A stretch of 64,000 nt of DNA from Aeromonas cavernicola (GCF_002795305.1 NZ_PGGC01000044.1:23122-87121); one strand, 5' to 3'; counted from the stretch's first letter, positions 10,549 through 21,540 are shown. A program made the numbers and translations. The notes: generated from the letters alone by a model not told the origin.

Positions 10549-11313
10549 TCAGTTTTCCTGCCGACGGATCCGACGCATGGATCGCTGGATCCGGCTGTCT
10601 TCCCTCTGCATATCCAACAAGGTGTCCTCGATAAAGGCCAGATGCTCATGACAAGCGGTTCTAGCCCGTTCCGGAGCCTCCGAAAGAATCGCCTCGATCA
10701 GGTTCGCGCGATGGCGACGGATCTTGGCTACCACTCCCGGACGGCGATTCAAAATCTCGTTATTTCGCAAAATGTTCTGTTCGAGCATAGGCCCCATGGC
10801 CCGCAGCAGATGCAGTAACACCACATTATGAGATGCCTCCGCCACCGCCAGATAAAACTGGGTGACGGCGCTCGACTCAGCCACCAAGGATCCCTGTTGG
10901 CCAGCCTCTTCAATGGTGACTTGCACCTGACGAATCCGGGTAAAGTCGGATTCAGTTCCCCGCAACGCGGCATAGTAGGCGCAAATGCCCTCTAGTGCGT
11001 GGCGAAATTCCAGCAGGTCATACTGGGCTTCTGGGTGATTGCTGAGCAGCTCGAATAAGGGGTCAGCGATCCCCTTACTCAGGGCATTTTGCACATAAGT
11101 GCCGCCACCCTGCCGACGAGACAGCAAGCCGCGCGCTTCCAAGCGCTGAATAGCTTCGCGCAAGGAGGGGCGTGACACTTGAAACTGGATGGCGAGCTCC
11201 CGCTCAGGGGGTAATTTTTGCCCCGGCTGCAGGCTGCCTTCCAGAATCATCTGTTCCAATTCGGCGACAATGGAGTCAGCCAACTTGGGTTGCGTAATCT
11301 TACGGTAGGGCAT
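10549..11313 (-). CDS. pdhR: Pyruvate-responsive GntR-family repressor of the PDH operon
   Basis: 254-residue FadR-type GntR regulator. The N-terminal winged helix-turn-helix reads [40 protein letters not shown]; in two parts, residues about 33-55 form the recognition region and about 56-75 the wing. The C-terminal all-helical FCD domain senses the ligand ([17 protein letters not shown]). In E. coli, PdhR represses its own operon until pyruvate binds. A near-perfect operator lies just downstream of the promoter of this gene, which supports autoregulation here. Confidence 0.95.
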   Translation of the reverse strand: MPYRKITQPKLADSIVAELEQMILEGSLQPGQKLPPERELAIQFQVSRPSLREAIQRLEARGLLSRRQGGGTYVQNALSKGIADPLFELLSNHPEAQYDLLEFRHALEGICAYYAALRGTESDFTRIRQVQVTIEEAGQQGSLVAESSAVTQFYLAVAEASHNVVLLHLLRAMGPMLEQNILRNNEILNRRPGVVAKIRRHRANLIEAILSEAPERARTACHEHLAFIEDTLLDMQREDSRIQRSMRRIRRQEN

Positions 11314-11328
11314 GGGGCTACTTTGTTA

Positions 11329-11345
11329 AATTGGTATTACCAATT
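11329..11345. promoter_or_regulatory. PdhR operator, site 1
   Basis: AATTGGTATTACCAATT is a perfect match to the PdhR consensus AATTGGTnnnACCAATT. It lies 16 bases upstream of the pdhR start, about 10 bases downstream of the predicted transcription start, where binding would block RNA polymerase. Confidence 0.9.
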
Positions 11346-11360
11346 TGGTGGATGCGGCAA

Positions 11361-11389
11361 AAATTAGCAGAGCCCTCCAGAAAAGTCCA
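11361..11389 (-). promoter_or_regulatory. Candidate pdhR-aceEF promoter
   Basis: On the minus strand: -35 TGGACT (11384-11389), a 17-base spacer and -10 TAATTT (11361-11366) preceded by TGC. The PdhR operator begins about 16 bases after the -10 element. Confidence 0.5.
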
Positions 11390-11467
11390 CCCAAAAGATG
11401 ATCTAGGTCAAGATTGAATTGGACTATTTAAAGGGGGAGTGAGTACAAACATGATGACGCTCAAAGA

Positions 11468-11484
11468 AATTGGTCTGACCAATA
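11468..11484. promoter_or_regulatory. PdhR operator, site 2
   Basis: AATTGGTCTGACCAATA matches the PdhR consensus at all but the last position. It is 139 bp upstream of site 1, centre to centre, well above the predicted promoter, so it may serve DNA looping or a second promoter. Confidence 0.75.
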
Positions 11485-11488
11485 AAGG

Positions 11489-11547
11489 ATGATGGGTGCG
11501 CAACAACATTTGAGTAACGCCCGGCATGGTGCATCTGTACCCATCAT
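11489..11547. repeat. Inverted repeat between pdhR and ampD
   Basis: ATGATGGGT (11489-11497) and ACCCATCAT (11539-11547) form a perfect 9-bp inverted repeat with a 41-base interior. There is no T run after either arm. It lies right beside the second PdhR operator; role unknown. Confidence 0.5.
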
Positions 11548-11595
11548 GCGGCTGCCAGCGTGCTCCCCACCTGCGAAGGGGGGGCGTTAATCTGC

Positions 11596-12171
11596 TTAGG
11601 TGATGATGGCTGAGCGGTAACGCGGCCAGTCGAAGCTATCGCCGGGGTCGGTTTTACGGCCAGGTGCGATGTCGCAGTGACCGACAATCTGGGTGGGGGT
11701 GATGGCGGGATAATGGGCGCAAATGGCGTGGCTTAACGCCGCTAGCACATGGTATTGCGCATCGGTATAGGGCAGTTCATCGGTCCCCTCTAGCTCGATG
11801 CCGATGGAGAAATCGTTGCACGCCTCCCGTCCTTGCCAGTGGGAGACCCCAGCATGCCAAGCACGGGCGTTAAATGGGACATATTGCACTACTTCGCCAT
11901 CACGGCGGATCAAGCAGTGGGCCGAGACTTGCAGTTGATGGATGGCGGCAAAGTAAGGATGGGCATCGGGATCCAGCTTGCCCAAAAACAGATGGTCGAT
12001 ATAGGGGCCGCCAAATTGGCCGGGTGGCAGGCTGATACCGTGTATCACTAGCAAAGAGATATCGCTTGGGTCGGCCCGCTCGTTGTGATGAGGAGAGGGC
12101 GAGTGGCGTGCTGGTTGGCACCAGCCTGCGTCATCAATGGAGAAAAAGAGCTCGCGATTAGGTTGCGTCAT
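11596..12171 (-). CDS. ampD: 1,6-anhydro-N-acetylmuramyl-L-alanine amidase
   Basis: Cytoplasmic zinc amidase of cell-wall recycling; loss of it derepresses AmpC beta-lactamase in many gammaproteobacteria, including Aeromonas relatives with AmpR-like control. The 191 residues match the Amidase_2 fold. Likely zinc ligands are His44 (LLVIHGIS), His165 (VGHCDI) and Asp175 (KTDPGD), with the conserved IGIELEG strand between. No signal peptide, as expected. The ribosome site is weak. It is divergent from the protease-nadC pair. Confidence 0.93.
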   Translation of the reverse strand: MTQPNRELFFSIDDAGWCQPARHSPSPHHNERADPSDISLLVIHGISLPPGQFGGPYIDHLFLGKLDPDAHPYFAAIHQLQVSAHCLIRRDGEVVQYVPFNARAWHAGVSHWQGREACNDFSIGIELEGTDELPYTDAQYHVLAALSHAICAHYPAITPTQIVGHCDIAPGRKTDPGDSFDWPRYRSAIIT

Positions 12172-12297
12172 CGGCTACTCGCTTTGGCTAACAGGTAAAG
12201 AGTCGTGGCCAGCTAGGCCGACTGACTCCATGACAACATCCATGGCTAGGCCCGATTATGGTAGGCTGAGCCACTTCCCGCTCGAGATGGATAAGGT

Positions 12298-12768
12298 ATG
12301 CAGCACACCGCTCGCTGGCTCTGGTTACTAACTTGGCTCTCTTTAATGGGCTTACTGACCTTGTACTTCCATGCTCGCACCCAACCCAGTGTAACGGCCA
12401 ATGGCGAGTTGCTGCTGAGGGCTGATCCGAGCGGCCACTATCGGTTGGAGGGTGCCATCAATGGTCAGTCGGTGCAACTGCTGCTCGATACCGGTGCCAC
12501 GCTAGTAACGGTGCCGCAGCAGGTTGCGGATCAGCTGGGGTTGAGTGCCCGTGGTCGCAGCCAAGTCACGACGGCTGCGGGCGCTGTTCAGGTCGGCACT
12601 GGCCAGATTGAAACGCTAGCGATGGGGCCATTGACCCTGTACGATTTGGCCATTTTTATCAATCCAGCAGCAGATAGCGACGAAGTGCTGGTCGGCATGA
12701 ACGCCCTCGGGCGACTGGAGCTGGTTCAAAAAGAGCGGCAGTTGCAGCTCAGGCCTTTGCAGGAATAG
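12298..12768 (+). CDS. Membrane-anchored retropepsin-like aspartic protease (TIGR02281-type)
   Basis: 156 residues with one N-terminal membrane segment (about 7-24) and a periplasmic domain carrying LLLDTGATLVTVP, where Asp64-Thr-Gly is the aspartic protease signature. Only one DTG is present, so the active form should be a dimer, as in retropepsins. The ending VGMNALGRLEL is typical of this clan AA group. It lies three bases before nadC, so the two are probably cotranscribed. Substrate unknown. Confidence 0.8.
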   Translation: MQHTARWLWLLTWLSLMGLLTLYFHARTQPSVTANGELLLRADPSGHYRLEGAINGQSVQLLLDTGATLVTVPQQVADQLGLSARGRSQVTTAAGAVQVGTGQIETLAMGPLTLYDLAIFINPAADSDEVLVGMNALGRLELVQKERQLQLRPLQE

Positions 12769-13641
<873 letters not shown>

Positions 13642-13958
13642 TGACGCATAAGTGATGGGGTCGCCATCTTCCCAAATCAGAGAGGCGTATAAAGGTGAGT
13701 GACGCACTATCTTGACCGACTTGCAAAAGGTGCTTAATGGGCCTTTCCTTAAAGCCATGACGAACCTAAAAACGAAGAGGGTGGCATTAGCCGTCACTGA
13801 CTTTGCTGGGTACTTGCTCTGTCAGTGATGCATAAGGTTATGATTTTAATTTGGTTTTTTGTTGACAACATTAAGTAAGCAAGCTGCGCGAAGCTCTTGA
13901 CCCGTGGATAGTTTTCCAACGTCATCGGTAGCAAACAAAGACAAAAAGGATATTTGTA
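13642..13958 (+). other. Intergenic region nadC-tapA
   Basis: About 317 bases without a gene. It holds a 7-bp inverted repeat, CACTGAC (13795-13801) and GTCAGTG (13821-13827), and a good -35 hexamer TTGACA at 13862-13867 that lacks a matching -10 at the right distance. TATGAT at 13849-13854 could be a -10. No GG-N10-GC sigma-54 element was found. The pilin promoter must lie here but I cannot fix it. Confidence 0.5.
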
Positions 13959-14429
13959 ATGAACAAACAATCAGGTTTTACCCTTATTGAATTGATGATT
14001 GTGGTAGCGATTGTGGCTATTTTGGCCGCGGTGGCACTGCCTGCTTATCAGACGTATACCCAGAGGGCAAAATTTTCCGAAGTTATATCAGCAGCTAGCC
14101 CAGCAAAAACCGCATTTGAGGTTTGTGTGCAAGCTGCGGATGAAACCGGTGCAAACATTAATCTTACGTCAACCAATGCTTCATGCGTGACAGCGGCAAA
14201 TTCTGCTTTAGTCGCTGGTATCGCTAATGCTAGCTCTGAGCGAATTGCTTCTGGAGCAGGTAATACAGAAGTGACAGCAAATTCAGCAACAGAGGTCTTA
14301 ATTCGAGTGGAGGGGGGGACTGATTTTGATGACGATACCCGATTTGACTTGGTTGGCACTGTCGAGGCTAATAAACAGGTCAACTGGTCAAGAGATACCG
14401 GTACCTGTGTGGCGGCAGGCCTCTGCTAA
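13959..14429 (+). CDS. tapA: Type IV pilin major subunit
   Basis: 156-residue type IVa prepilin. The six-residue leader MNKQSG is cleaved by TapD before Phe; the mature protein begins [22 protein letters not shown], with the conserved Glu5. The globular head has two C-terminal Cys (TCVAAGLC) for the D-region disulfide plus Cys in the middle. AAAGGA lies 9-10 bases before the ATG. It heads the tapABCD cluster, and pilins vary strongly between strains. Confidence 0.93.
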   Translation: MNKQSGFTLIELMIVVAIVAILAAVALPAYQTYTQRAKFSEVISAASPAKTAFEVCVQAADETGANINLTSTNASCVTAANSALVAGIANASSERIASGAGNTEVTANSATEVLIRVEGGTDFDDDTRFDLVGTVEANKQVNWSRDTGTCVAAGLC

Positions 14430-14432
14430 CAT

Positions 14433-16139
14433 ATGACTTCTAACCTCAATAGCGGCCTAGCATTAAGCTTGGCCGCCTCTTCTCTGCTTAATGAAGAAGA
14501 TGCGCAACGTTATCTCAGCCAAGCTCAGGCTGTGCGTAAACCCTTTGTGAGCTTTCTGGTTGAACAAAAGATTCTGGACAGTCGGGTATTGGCTGACTTT
14601 TGCGAGCAAGAGTATGGGGTGCCTCTGTTAGATCTTGCCGCATTCAATTTGGCCGAGATCCCGCAGAAGTACCTCAATCAAAAGTTGATTGAGAAATACC
14701 ACGTCCTGCCAATTTACACTCAAGGGCACACTCTTTATATCGCCATGTCAGATCCGACCAATGTGTCGGCATTGGAGGATTTTGGCTTTAACTTCGGGCT
14801 GCATACCGAAGCGCTGTTGGTGGAGGAGAACAAACTCAGCACCGCGATTAGTAAATTATTGGAAAACGACAGTGATGCGCTGGGTATCGAGCATCTCGAT
14901 GAATCGGAGATCGCTGAGCTTGAGGTGTTCGACGAGAGTAGTCGGCTCGATGAAAGCGTCAACACCACCGATGATGACGCACCTATCGTTAAGTACATCA
15001 ACAAAATCATGATGGATGCCATCAAGCGCGGTGCCTCCGATCTGCATTTTGAACCCTATGAAGTGAAATACCGGATCCGCTTTCGCATTGATGGCATTTT
15101 ACATGAAGTAGCGACACCCCCAGTGAGTTTGGCGAGCCGCTTCTCGGCTCGCCTCAAGGTGATGGCGAGGCTTGATATTGCAGAGCGGCGGCTCCCTCAA
15201 GATGGTCGCCTCAAGCTCAAATTACCCCGTAATAAATCCATCGATATGCGGGTGAACACCTTGCCGACCATGTGGGGCGAGAAGATCGTGATCCGGTTGC
15301 TCGACTCTTCTGCAGCACGGTTGAATATCGATCAGCTGGGGTTTGATGAGCAGCAAAAGGCGCAGTATCTGCACGCGCTTGCCAAGCCACAGGGCATGAT
15401 CCTTGTGACGGGCCCGACCGGCTCGGGCAAAACAGTCTCGCTTTATACTGGCCTGAATATTTTAAATACCACTGAGATCAATATTTCTACCGCAGAAGAT
15501 CCGGTGGAGATCAACTTGCCTGGTGTCAATCAGGTTCAGGTCAATCCTAAAGCGGGTCTTACTTTCGCCAGCGCCCTGCGCTCTTTTCTACGGCAAGATC
15601 CCGATGTGGTGATGGTGGGGGAGATCCGTGATCTCGAAACCGCTGAAATAGCCATCAAGGCTGCGCAAACGGGCCATTTGGTTCTTTCGACCTTGCACAC
15701 CAACTCCGCCGCTGAAACTCTGACTCGGATGATCAATATGGGGGTGCCTGCCTTCAATATTGCCTCTTCCGTGACCTTGATCGTGGCTCAGCGCTTGGCT
15801 CGCAAACTGTGTGAGCATTGTAAGGCGCCACACGAGCTGCCGGATGCGGAGCTCCTGCAGCTCGGGTTTAGCCCACAGCAGCTCGCGGCGGGTTTACGGT
15901 TGTTTAAGCCGGTGGGCTGTAAAGAGTGTGCGGGCGGTTATAAGGGACGAGTGGGTTTGTATGAGGTGATGTTGATGTCAGATGACATCGCAAGAGAGAT
16001 CATGCAGGGGGCTAACTCATTGCAGATTGCCGCGCTCGCACAGCGAGAAGGTATGCGAACGCTGCGTGTATCTGGGCTCGAAAAAGCTCGGCTGGGCGTG
16101 ACCAGTTTGGCGGAAGTTAACAGAGTGACGACGAACTGA
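14433..16139 (+). CDS. tapB: Type IV pilus assembly ATPase
   Basis: 568-residue PilB-type hexameric ATPase that powers pilus extension. It has an N-terminal T2SSE_N domain, then a catalytic domain with Walker A GPTGSGKT near residue 326, an Asp box and Walker [20 protein letters not shown], and His box [13 protein letters not shown] tetracysteine zinc motif, CEHC and CKEC, follows. It starts three bases after the pilin stop codon. Confidence 0.95.
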   Translation: MTSNLNSGLALSLAASSLLNEEDAQRYLSQAQAVRKPFVSFLVEQKILDSRVLADFCEQEYGVPLLDLAAFNLAEIPQKYLNQKLIEKYHVLPIYTQGHTLYIAMSDPTNVSALEDFGFNFGLHTEALLVEENKLSTAISKLLENDSDALGIEHLDESEIAELEVFDESSRLDESVNTTDDDAPIVKYINKIMMDAIKRGASDLHFEPYEVKYRIRFRIDGILHEVATPPVSLASRFSARLKVMARLDIAERRLPQDGRLKLKLPRNKSIDMRVNTLPTMWGEKIVIRLLDSSAARLNIDQLGFDEQQKAQYLHALAKPQGMILVTGPTGSGKTVSLYTGLNILNTTEINISTAEDPVEINLPGVNQVQVNPKAGLTFASALRSFLRQDPDVVMVGEIRDLETAEIAIKAAQTGHLVLSTLHTNSAAETLTRMINMGVPAFNIASSVTLIVAQRLARKLCEHCKAPHELPDAELLQLGFSPQQLAAGLRLFKPVGCKECAGGYKGRVGLYEVMLMSDDIAREIMQGANSLQIAALAQREGMRTLRVSGLEKARLGVTSLAEVNRVTTN

Positions 16140-16295
16140 TCCTACAGACGAACCATGATCAGGAGCATTCGCTACATGTCGCTCTAACATGCTTGAGTAT
16201 CAATAAGTTGCTAACGCAATGCATTGCAGGTGCCGGAAGTAATCATCAGACTGGCGCACTTCCCTCAGCCGATTCAATTGCAGGATGCAGTAACG

Positions 16296-17537
16296 ATGGC
16301 GACGCTGACGCAAAAACGAAATACACCGAAAAAAGTATTTACCTTTTGTTGGAGCGGGCTAAACCGCAAGGGACAAAAGGTATCGGGTGAGTTGCAAGCT
16401 GACAGCATCAATAGTGTGAAGCTTGAGCTGCGCAAGCAGGGGGTGAGTGCCACCAAGGTCAGCAAAAAGAGTCGAGGCTTTTTTTCCAAGGAAGGCGCTA
16501 ATATCAAGCCAATGGATATCGCCATCGTCTCGCGTCAGATCACCACCATGCTGACTGCAGGGGTGCCTTTGGTGCAAACCTTGCAAATCATTGCGCGCAG
16601 CCATGAAAAAGCCACCATGCGAGAACTCATCGGGCAAGTCGCAGCAGATGTCGAGACCGGGATCCCGCTCTCTGATGCGCTGCGCCGCCATCCTCGCTAT
16701 TTTGACGATCTCTATTGTGATCTTGTGGAGGCGGGTGAGCACTCTGGGGCGTTGGAAACCATTTATGATCGCATCGCTACTTACCGCGAGAAGTCTGAGG
16801 CGCTGAAATCCAAGATCAAGAAGGCCATGTTCTATCCCTCCATGGTGATTTTGGTGGCGATTGTCGTGACTTCAATCTTGTTACTGTTTGTTATTCCGCA
16901 GTTTGAAGAAATTTTTAAGAGCTTCGGTGCCGAGTTACCCATCTTTACCCAGTTGGTCATCGGGATCTCTCGCTTTATGCAGGATTGGTGGTATCTGTTT
17001 TTTGGCGCTGTGGCGCTGGCGGTTTTTGTCTATGTTCGTGCTTGGCGATCTTCCCAAAAAGTGAAAGACAATACCGATAAGTTTCTGCTGACTGTGCCGG
17101 TGGTGGGGATGATTCTCCACAAAGCGGCCATGGCGCGTTTTGCTCGCACACTGTCAACAACGTTTTCGGCAGGGATTCCACTGGTCGATGCGCTAGTGTC
17201 TGCTGCGGGGGCGTCGGGTAATGCTGTTTATCGCCGAGCGGTGCTGGCCATTCGGAACGAAGTCATCGCAGGGATGCAGGTCAATGTGGCGATGCGCACG
17301 GTGGCTCTCTTCCCGGATATGGTGATCCAGATGGTGATGATTGGTGAGGAGTCAGGGGCCATCGATGATATGCTAGCCAAGGTCGCCACGATTTTTGAGC
17401 AAGAGGTGGACGACTTGGTCGATGGCCTCACCAGCCTGCTGGAGCCCCTCATCATGGTGGTACTCGGGGTGCTGGTCGGCGGTATGGTTATCGCCATGTA
17501 CCTGCCCATTTTCAAGCTTGGCGATGTGGTAGGTTGA
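16296..17537 (+). CDS. tapC: Type IV pilus inner-membrane platform protein
   Basis: PilC/GspF-type platform on which pilins are polymerised. The frame is open from 16224, but the Met at 16296 (MATLTQKRN) follows AGGA by 10 bases and gives the usual 413 residues. Two T2SSF domains are seen: QITTMLTAGVPLVQTL near 90 and RTLSTTFSAGIPLVDAL near 290, each followed by membrane helices, with a last helix MVVLGVLVGGMVIAMYLPIF. It follows tapB after 156 gene-free bases. Confidence 0.93.
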   Translation: MATLTQKRNTPKKVFTFCWSGLNRKGQKVSGELQADSINSVKLELRKQGVSATKVSKKSRGFFSKEGANIKPMDIAIVSRQITTMLTAGVPLVQTLQIIARSHEKATMRELIGQVAADVETGIPLSDALRRHPRYFDDLYCDLVEAGEHSGALETIYDRIATYREKSEALKSKIKKAMFYPSMVILVAIVVTSILLLFVIPQFEEIFKSFGAELPIFTQLVIGISRFMQDWWYLFFGAVALAVFVYVRAWRSSQKVKDNTDKFLLTVPVVGMILHKAAMARFARTLSTTFSAGIPLVDALVSAAGASGNAVYRRAVLAIRNEVIAGMQVNVAMRTVALFPDMVIQMVMIGEESGAIDDMLAKVATIFEQEVDDLVDGLTSLLEPLIMVVLGVLVGGMVIAMYLPIFKLGDVVG

Positions 17538-17598
17538 CTCATCAGGGCATGGCGCCACCGCCATGTCTTTCCCCTCATTTAATGACTGACGGTTGGTT

Positions 17599-18471
17599 AT
17601 GACACTTCTTCTCGAGCTGGCTCACGGCTTGCCCTGGCTCTACTTCTCGCTGGTTTTTCTCTTCTCGCTGATGGTCGGCAGCTTTCTCAACGTGGTCATC
17701 CATCGCTTGCCCATCATGCTGGAGCGGCAGTGGCATGCTGAGTATCGCAGCTATTTTGCCCCCGATGAGCAAGCCACTGCACCAGAGAGTTACAACCTGA
17801 TGGTACCGCGATCCGCTTGCCCTCACTGTGGCCACGCCATCACTGCGTTGGAGAACATCCCGCTGCTGAGCTGGCTCTGGCTCAAAGGGCGTTGCCGCGA
17901 TTGTCAGGCCTCTATCTCGGCCCGCTATCCCTTGGTAGAGCTGCTGACAGCCCTGCTCTCGGTGGTTGTTGCCATGGTGATGACGCCGGGCTGGGGCACC
18001 TTGGCCGCGTTATTGCTCACGTGGACGCTAGTGGCGCTGGCCTTTATTGATCTCGACAAGATGCTACTGCCTGACCAGCTCACCTTGCCGCTGCTGTGGG
18101 GCGGTTTGTTGTTCAATTGGGTTGGCGGCTTGGTACCACTGGCCGATGCGGTGATCGGGGCCATGGTGGGTTATCTGGTGCTCTGGAGTCTCTACTGGGC
18201 CTTCAAGCTGCTCACTGGCAAAGAAGGAATGGGGTATGGCGACTTTAAACTACTGGCGGCCTTGGGGGCATGGCTGGGTTGGCAAGCGTTACCGATTGCG
18301 TTGCTGCTCTCTTCACTCATTGGCGCGCTTGTTGGTATTACGTTGCTTTTGCTGCGTAAACATCAACAGGGGAAGCCCATTCCATTTGGGTCCTATTTGG
18401 CGGTGGCGGGCTGGGTCGCCTTGCTATGGGGAAATGCCCTCACCAATTGGTATCTCGATATGGTGCTGTAA
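17599..18471 (+). CDS. tapD: Prepilin peptidase and N-methyltransferase
   Basis: 290-residue integral-membrane aspartyl protease that removes prepilin leaders and methylates the new N-terminal Phe; in Aeromonas it also processes type II secretion pseudopilins. The tetracysteine cytoplasmic loop reads CPHC and CRDC. The catalytic aspartates lie in FIDLDKMLLPD and in the GxGD motif GMGYGDFK. Several hydrophobic helices follow. The ATG at 17599 gives the known MTLLLELAHGLPW start; the TTG two codons earlier is unlikely. Confidence 0.96.
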   Translation: MTLLLELAHGLPWLYFSLVFLFSLMVGSFLNVVIHRLPIMLERQWHAEYRSYFAPDEQATAPESYNLMVPRSACPHCGHAITALENIPLLSWLWLKGRCRDCQASISARYPLVELLTALLSVVVAMVMTPGWGTLAALLLTWTLVALAFIDLDKMLLPDQLTLPLLWGGLLFNWVGGLVPLADAVIGAMVGYLVLWSLYWAFKLLTGKEGMGYGDFKLLAALGAWLGWQALPIALLLSSLIGALVGITLLLLRKHQQGKPIPFGSYLAVAGWVALLWGNALTNWYLDMVL

Positions 18472-18474
18472 TTG

Positions 18475-19083
18475 ATGTTTATTGTCGCAATAACGGGGGG
18501 GATTGGCAGCGGTAAAACCACCATTGCTAATCAATTTGCCGAGTTGGGTATTGAGATCGTCGATGCTGATGTGATTGCGCGAGAAGTCGTCGCGCCTGGT
18601 ACTCCTGCGCTGGCGACTATCGTGGCGCATTTTGGTCTAAGTATCATGGATGTGGCAGGCCAGCTCGATCGCCGTTGCTTGCGTGAGCGAGTATTTGCCG
18701 ACCCCTTAGCCAAAGAGTGGCTAAATGGGTTACTCCATCCGTTGATCCGCAGTGAAATGCAGCGTCAGTGCGCCGTCGTGCGATCCCCTTACTGCGTGTT
18801 AGTGGTGCCTTTGCTGGTGGAAAATAACTTAACAGCTATCGCCCATCGGGTGCTGGTGGTGGATGTGGATGAAGCGACTCAAATTGAGCGCACGTGCCAT
18901 AGAGATGGTGTGACTCGGGAGCAGGCACAGGCTATTTTGGCAGCCCAAGCCAGTCGAGCACAGCGACTGGCTGCCGCAGATGACGTGCTAGACAATCAAC
19001 ATAGCGACAGACGAGCGATAAAAGCGCAGATCCTAGCGCTACATGAATCATATCTGGCATTTGCCTCTCAACAAGCCCGCTAA
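18475..19083 (+). CDS. coaE: Dephospho-CoA kinase
   Basis: Last step of coenzyme A synthesis, ATP-dependent phosphorylation of dephospho-CoA. The 202-residue protein has the P-loop GGIGSGKT (8-15) and the DADVIARE segment after it. The ATG is three bases after the tapD stop codon, preceded by an in-frame TTG. The tapD-coaE-zapD-yacG order is conserved across gammaproteobacteria with pilD. Confidence 0.95.
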   Translation: MFIVAITGGIGSGKTTIANQFAELGIEIVDADVIAREVVAPGTPALATIVAHFGLSIMDVAGQLDRRCLRERVFADPLAKEWLNGLLHPLIRSEMQRQCAVVRSPYCVLVVPLLVENNLTAIAHRVLVVDVDEATQIERTCHRDGVTREQAQAILAAQASRAQRLAAADDVLDNQHSDRRAIKAQILALHESYLAFASQQAR

Positions 19084-19126
19084 CTGTGAGTAAACTAAGC
19101 GGGTTTATAGCTGGCCAGGATTAGGC

Positions 19127-19849
19127 ATGATTTACGATTTTCCCCTCAATGAAAAAAGCCGGACTTACCTTCGTTTGGAATCTTTATTTTCCCAGATCCG
19201 CGACAATCTTGGCTGTGACCAGCCTTGGGCGCATATTGCCTTTTTCAAAGGACTGTTTGACTTACAGGAGCTGCTGGAGCGTGGCGATCTGCGGGCGGAC
19301 CTTATCAAAGACTTGGAGCGGCTGGGTCAGCGTTTGACCCATTGGGCGAGCCTGCCCGACGTCGACTTAGCCCAGATTAAGCAGATGCAGCAGGAGAGTA
19401 GCCAGCTGGCCCGCAGTCTGCTTAATAGCTCGCGTCCTGGTGTGCGGCTTAAGGAAGATCGACTACTTGGCTCCATTCGCCAGCGTTTCTCGATCCCTGG
19501 TGGCTTGTGTGCCTTTGATGTCCCCCAGCTGCATCATTGGATCAATACCCCTGTCGCGGTTCGTCATCAGCAGATGCAACAATGGCTCAGTGACATCAAC
19601 CTATTAATGGATGCCATCTCGCTACTACTGAGACTGTGGCGTGAGTCGGGCAGTTTCAATGAGCGCTTGGCGAGCAATGGTTTTTTCCAAGATACCGCGG
19701 AAAGTGCCGAGTTAATTCGCATCAAACTGACGGGAAACCAGCTGTGTTACCCGACCCTGAGTGGCCACAAGAATCGTTTCGCCTTACGGTTTCTCCCTAG
19801 TGCGGAGCAGCAGATCGGTGATGTGTCTTTCTTACTGGCCTGTTGCTAA
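19127..19849 (+). CDS. zapD: Cell division protein ZapD
   Basis: 240-residue all-helical cytoplasmic protein that crosslinks FtsZ filaments at the division ring. The opening MIYDFPLNEKSRTYLRLE and the segments KEDRLLGSIRQRFSIPGG and CAFDVPQLHHW are typical. An AGGA lies upstream of the ATG. It is placed between coaE and yacG as usual. Confidence 0.94.
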   Translation: MIYDFPLNEKSRTYLRLESLFSQIRDNLGCDQPWAHIAFFKGLFDLQELLERGDLRADLIKDLERLGQRLTHWASLPDVDLAQIKQMQQESSQLARSLLNSSRPGVRLKEDRLLGSIRQRFSIPGGLCAFDVPQLHHWINTPVAVRHQQMQQWLSDINLLMDAISLLLRLWRESGSFNERLASNGFFQDTAESAELIRIKLTGNQLCYPTLSGHKNRFALRFLPSAEQQIGDVSFLLACC

Positions 19850-19858
19850 GGAGTGATG

Positions 19859-20050
19859 ATGGTGACCAAGGTTAACTGCCCCACCTGCCAAACCGAGTTA
19901 GAGTGGGGGCCTCAGAGCCCTTTTCGCCCTTTTTGCAGCAAGCGTTGCCAGCTCATTGATCTCGGTGAATGGGCTGATGAAGAAAAACGAATTCCAGGCG
20001 AGCTTAATCCTGATCTTCTGCCAGATCCGGAGGATGACCAGTGGCAATAA
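19859..20050 (+). CDS. yacG: DNA gyrase inhibitor YacG, zinc-binding
   Basis: 63-residue zinc protein with CPTC and CSKRC ligands and the signature [20 protein letters not shown]. coli YacG binds GyrB and inhibits gyrase. AAGGAG ends 5 bases before the ATG at 19859, better than the GTG and ATG just upstream. The C terminus is acidic. Confidence 0.92.
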   Translation: MVTKVNCPTCQTELEWGPQSPFRPFCSKRCQLIDLGEWADEEKRIPGELNPDLLPDPEDDQWQ

Positions 20051-20087
20051 GCGAGCTTTGCGGCGGTTCGCGGTGAAAAAATGCGCA

Positions 20088-20127
20088 CAGGCCAGTGCAT
20101 CATGCAAGGATGAATCACACTGGCCTG
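20088..20127. terminator. Inverted repeat between yacG and pyrI, likely terminator
   Basis: A perfect 10-bp inverted repeat, CAGGCCAGTG/CACTGGCCTG, encloses 20 bases between two convergent genes. On the minus strand six T follow 6 bases after the stem, so it may end pyrI; on the plus strand there is no T run. Confidence 0.5.
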
Positions 20128-20144
20128 CCCGTGTTTACTATTGA

Positions 20145-20609
20145 TTAATAGCGTTCGCTCACGATCTCTTGGGGAAAGGATTTCTCACAATATTTGCACT
20201 TCATCTGTACCACCCCTTTCACTTCCCGCACTCGAAAGTAGCTCGCTACCGGCTCGTTATGAGAAATGCAGTTAGAGTTGGGGCAGTGAAAGACACCGCT
20301 GATGGATTCTGGTAGCGCTAACAGATGTTTTTTCACCACCACGAAATCTTCAATAATGTTGACGGTGGCGTTAGGGGCAAACAATGCGAGTTGATTGGCT
20401 TGTTGCTCTGTTAAGCGGGTATTTTCAATCTTGATCAGGTCTTTTTTACCCAGCGCACCCGACTTAAGGTTGAAGCCTACAGTGATCCGCTCTTGGGTTT
20501 CGATCAGCTGGAACAGCTTGAGGATCTTAATGCCCTGGCCAGCAGGGATGTGATCAATGACGGAACCGTGGTGAATCGCTTCGACTTGTAATTGATTCTT
20601 ATCAGGCAT
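20145..20609 (-). CDS. pyrI: Aspartate carbamoyltransferase regulatory chain
   Basis: 154-residue regulatory subunit that binds CTP/ATP and links catalytic trimers through a zinc site. The four zinc ligands are Cys109, Cys114, Cys138 and Cys141. It starts 10 bases after the pyrB stop codon and shares its leader and attenuator. Confidence 0.96.
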   Translation of the reverse strand: MPDKNQLQVEAIHHGSVIDHIPAGQGIKILKLFQLIETQERITVGFNLKSGALGKKDLIKIENTRLTEQQANQLALFAPNATVNIIEDFVVVKKHLLALPESISGVFHCPNSNCISHNEPVASYFRVREVKGVVQMKCKYCEKSFPQEIVSERY

Positions 20610-20619
20610 GATATTCCCC

Positions 20620-21540
20620 TCAGACAGTTTCGTTCAGTACTAATGCCAGCAAAGCTTGGCGTGCATACACCCCATTTTCCGCCTGCTGGAAGTAATAGGC
20701 ATGAGGCGTGTGATCAACGGCGACGTCAATCTCATCAACCCGAGGGAGGGGGTGCAGGATCTTCATGGTGGCTTTGGCGCCTTTTAACATCACTACATCC
20801 AGCAAAAATTTCGCAGCCATGTGCTTATATTCGGTCTCATCGAAGCGCTCTTTTTGCACCCGTGTCATGTAAAGAATGTCGAGCTCAGGCATCACCTCTT
20901 CCATCGTGTCGTGCACGCTAAATTGAATGCCTTTCTCCTCCAGCTCTTCACAAATGTACTCAGGCATGGCTAACGCTTCGGGAGAAATGAAGAAGAAGCG
21001 ACAGTTGAACAAACTCAATGCTTGGGTCAGCGAGTGCACGGTTCGACCATATTTCAGGTCACCAACGAAGGCCACATTGAGGTTATCAAGGCGGCCTTGG
21101 GTTTCGTGAATAGAAAACAGGTCAAGCAGAGTCTGGGTGGGATGTTGATTCGAACCATCCCCCCCATTGATCACTGGCACACGAGAAAACTCAGAGGCAA
21201 GCCGAGCCGCCCCCTCTTTTGGGTGACGCATCACCACCGCATCAGTGTAAGACCCGATAATTTGGATCGAGTCAGCTAAGGTTTCGCCCTTCTTAGCACT
21301 GGTATTACCCCCATCTGCAAAGCCGATGACCCTTCCCCCGAGGCGTTGCACTGCCGTTTCAAACGAGAGGCGGGTACGAGTCGAAGCCTCGAAAAAACAA
21401 CTGGCAACCAGCTTGTTCTGTAACAGGCTGTGGTTGGGCTCAGCTTTCAACCGCTGTGCGGTTGAGACAACCAACTCCATTTCTGGCCGCGTGAGGTCAG
21501 AGATGGAGATGACGTGTTTCTTATAGAGCGGATTGGTCAT
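20620..21540 (-). CDS. pyrB: Aspartate carbamoyltransferase catalytic chain
   Basis: Forms N-carbamoyl-aspartate in pyrimidine synthesis. The 306-residue product has the carbamoyl-phosphate loop STRTR (53-57), the mobile-loop KKGET with Lys84, and HPLPRVDEI. The ATG at 21540 (MTNPLYKKH) follows AAAGGGAG and overlaps the stop codon of the pyrL leader (ATGA). The longer frame from GTG at 21582 begins right after the attenuator T run and is not the start. Confidence 0.96.
   Translation of the reverse strand: MTNPLYKKHVISISDLTRPEMELVVSTAQRLKAEPNHSLLQNKLVASCFFEASTRTRLSFETAVQRLGGRVIGFADGGNTSAKKGETLADSIQIIGSYTDAVVMRHPKEGAARLASEFSRVPVINGGDGSNQHPTQTLLDLFSIHETQGRLDNLNVAFVGDLKYGRTVHSLTQALSLFNCRFFFISPEALAMPEYICEELEEKGIQFSVHDTMEEVMPELDILYMTRVQKERFDETEYKHMAAKFLLDVVMLKGAKATMKILHPLPRVDEIDVAVDHTPHAYYFQQAENGVYARQALLALVLNETV

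Noticed and set aside
13642..13958. Sigma-54 promoter for the pilin gene
   Set aside because: No GG-N10-GC element with the right spacing was found.
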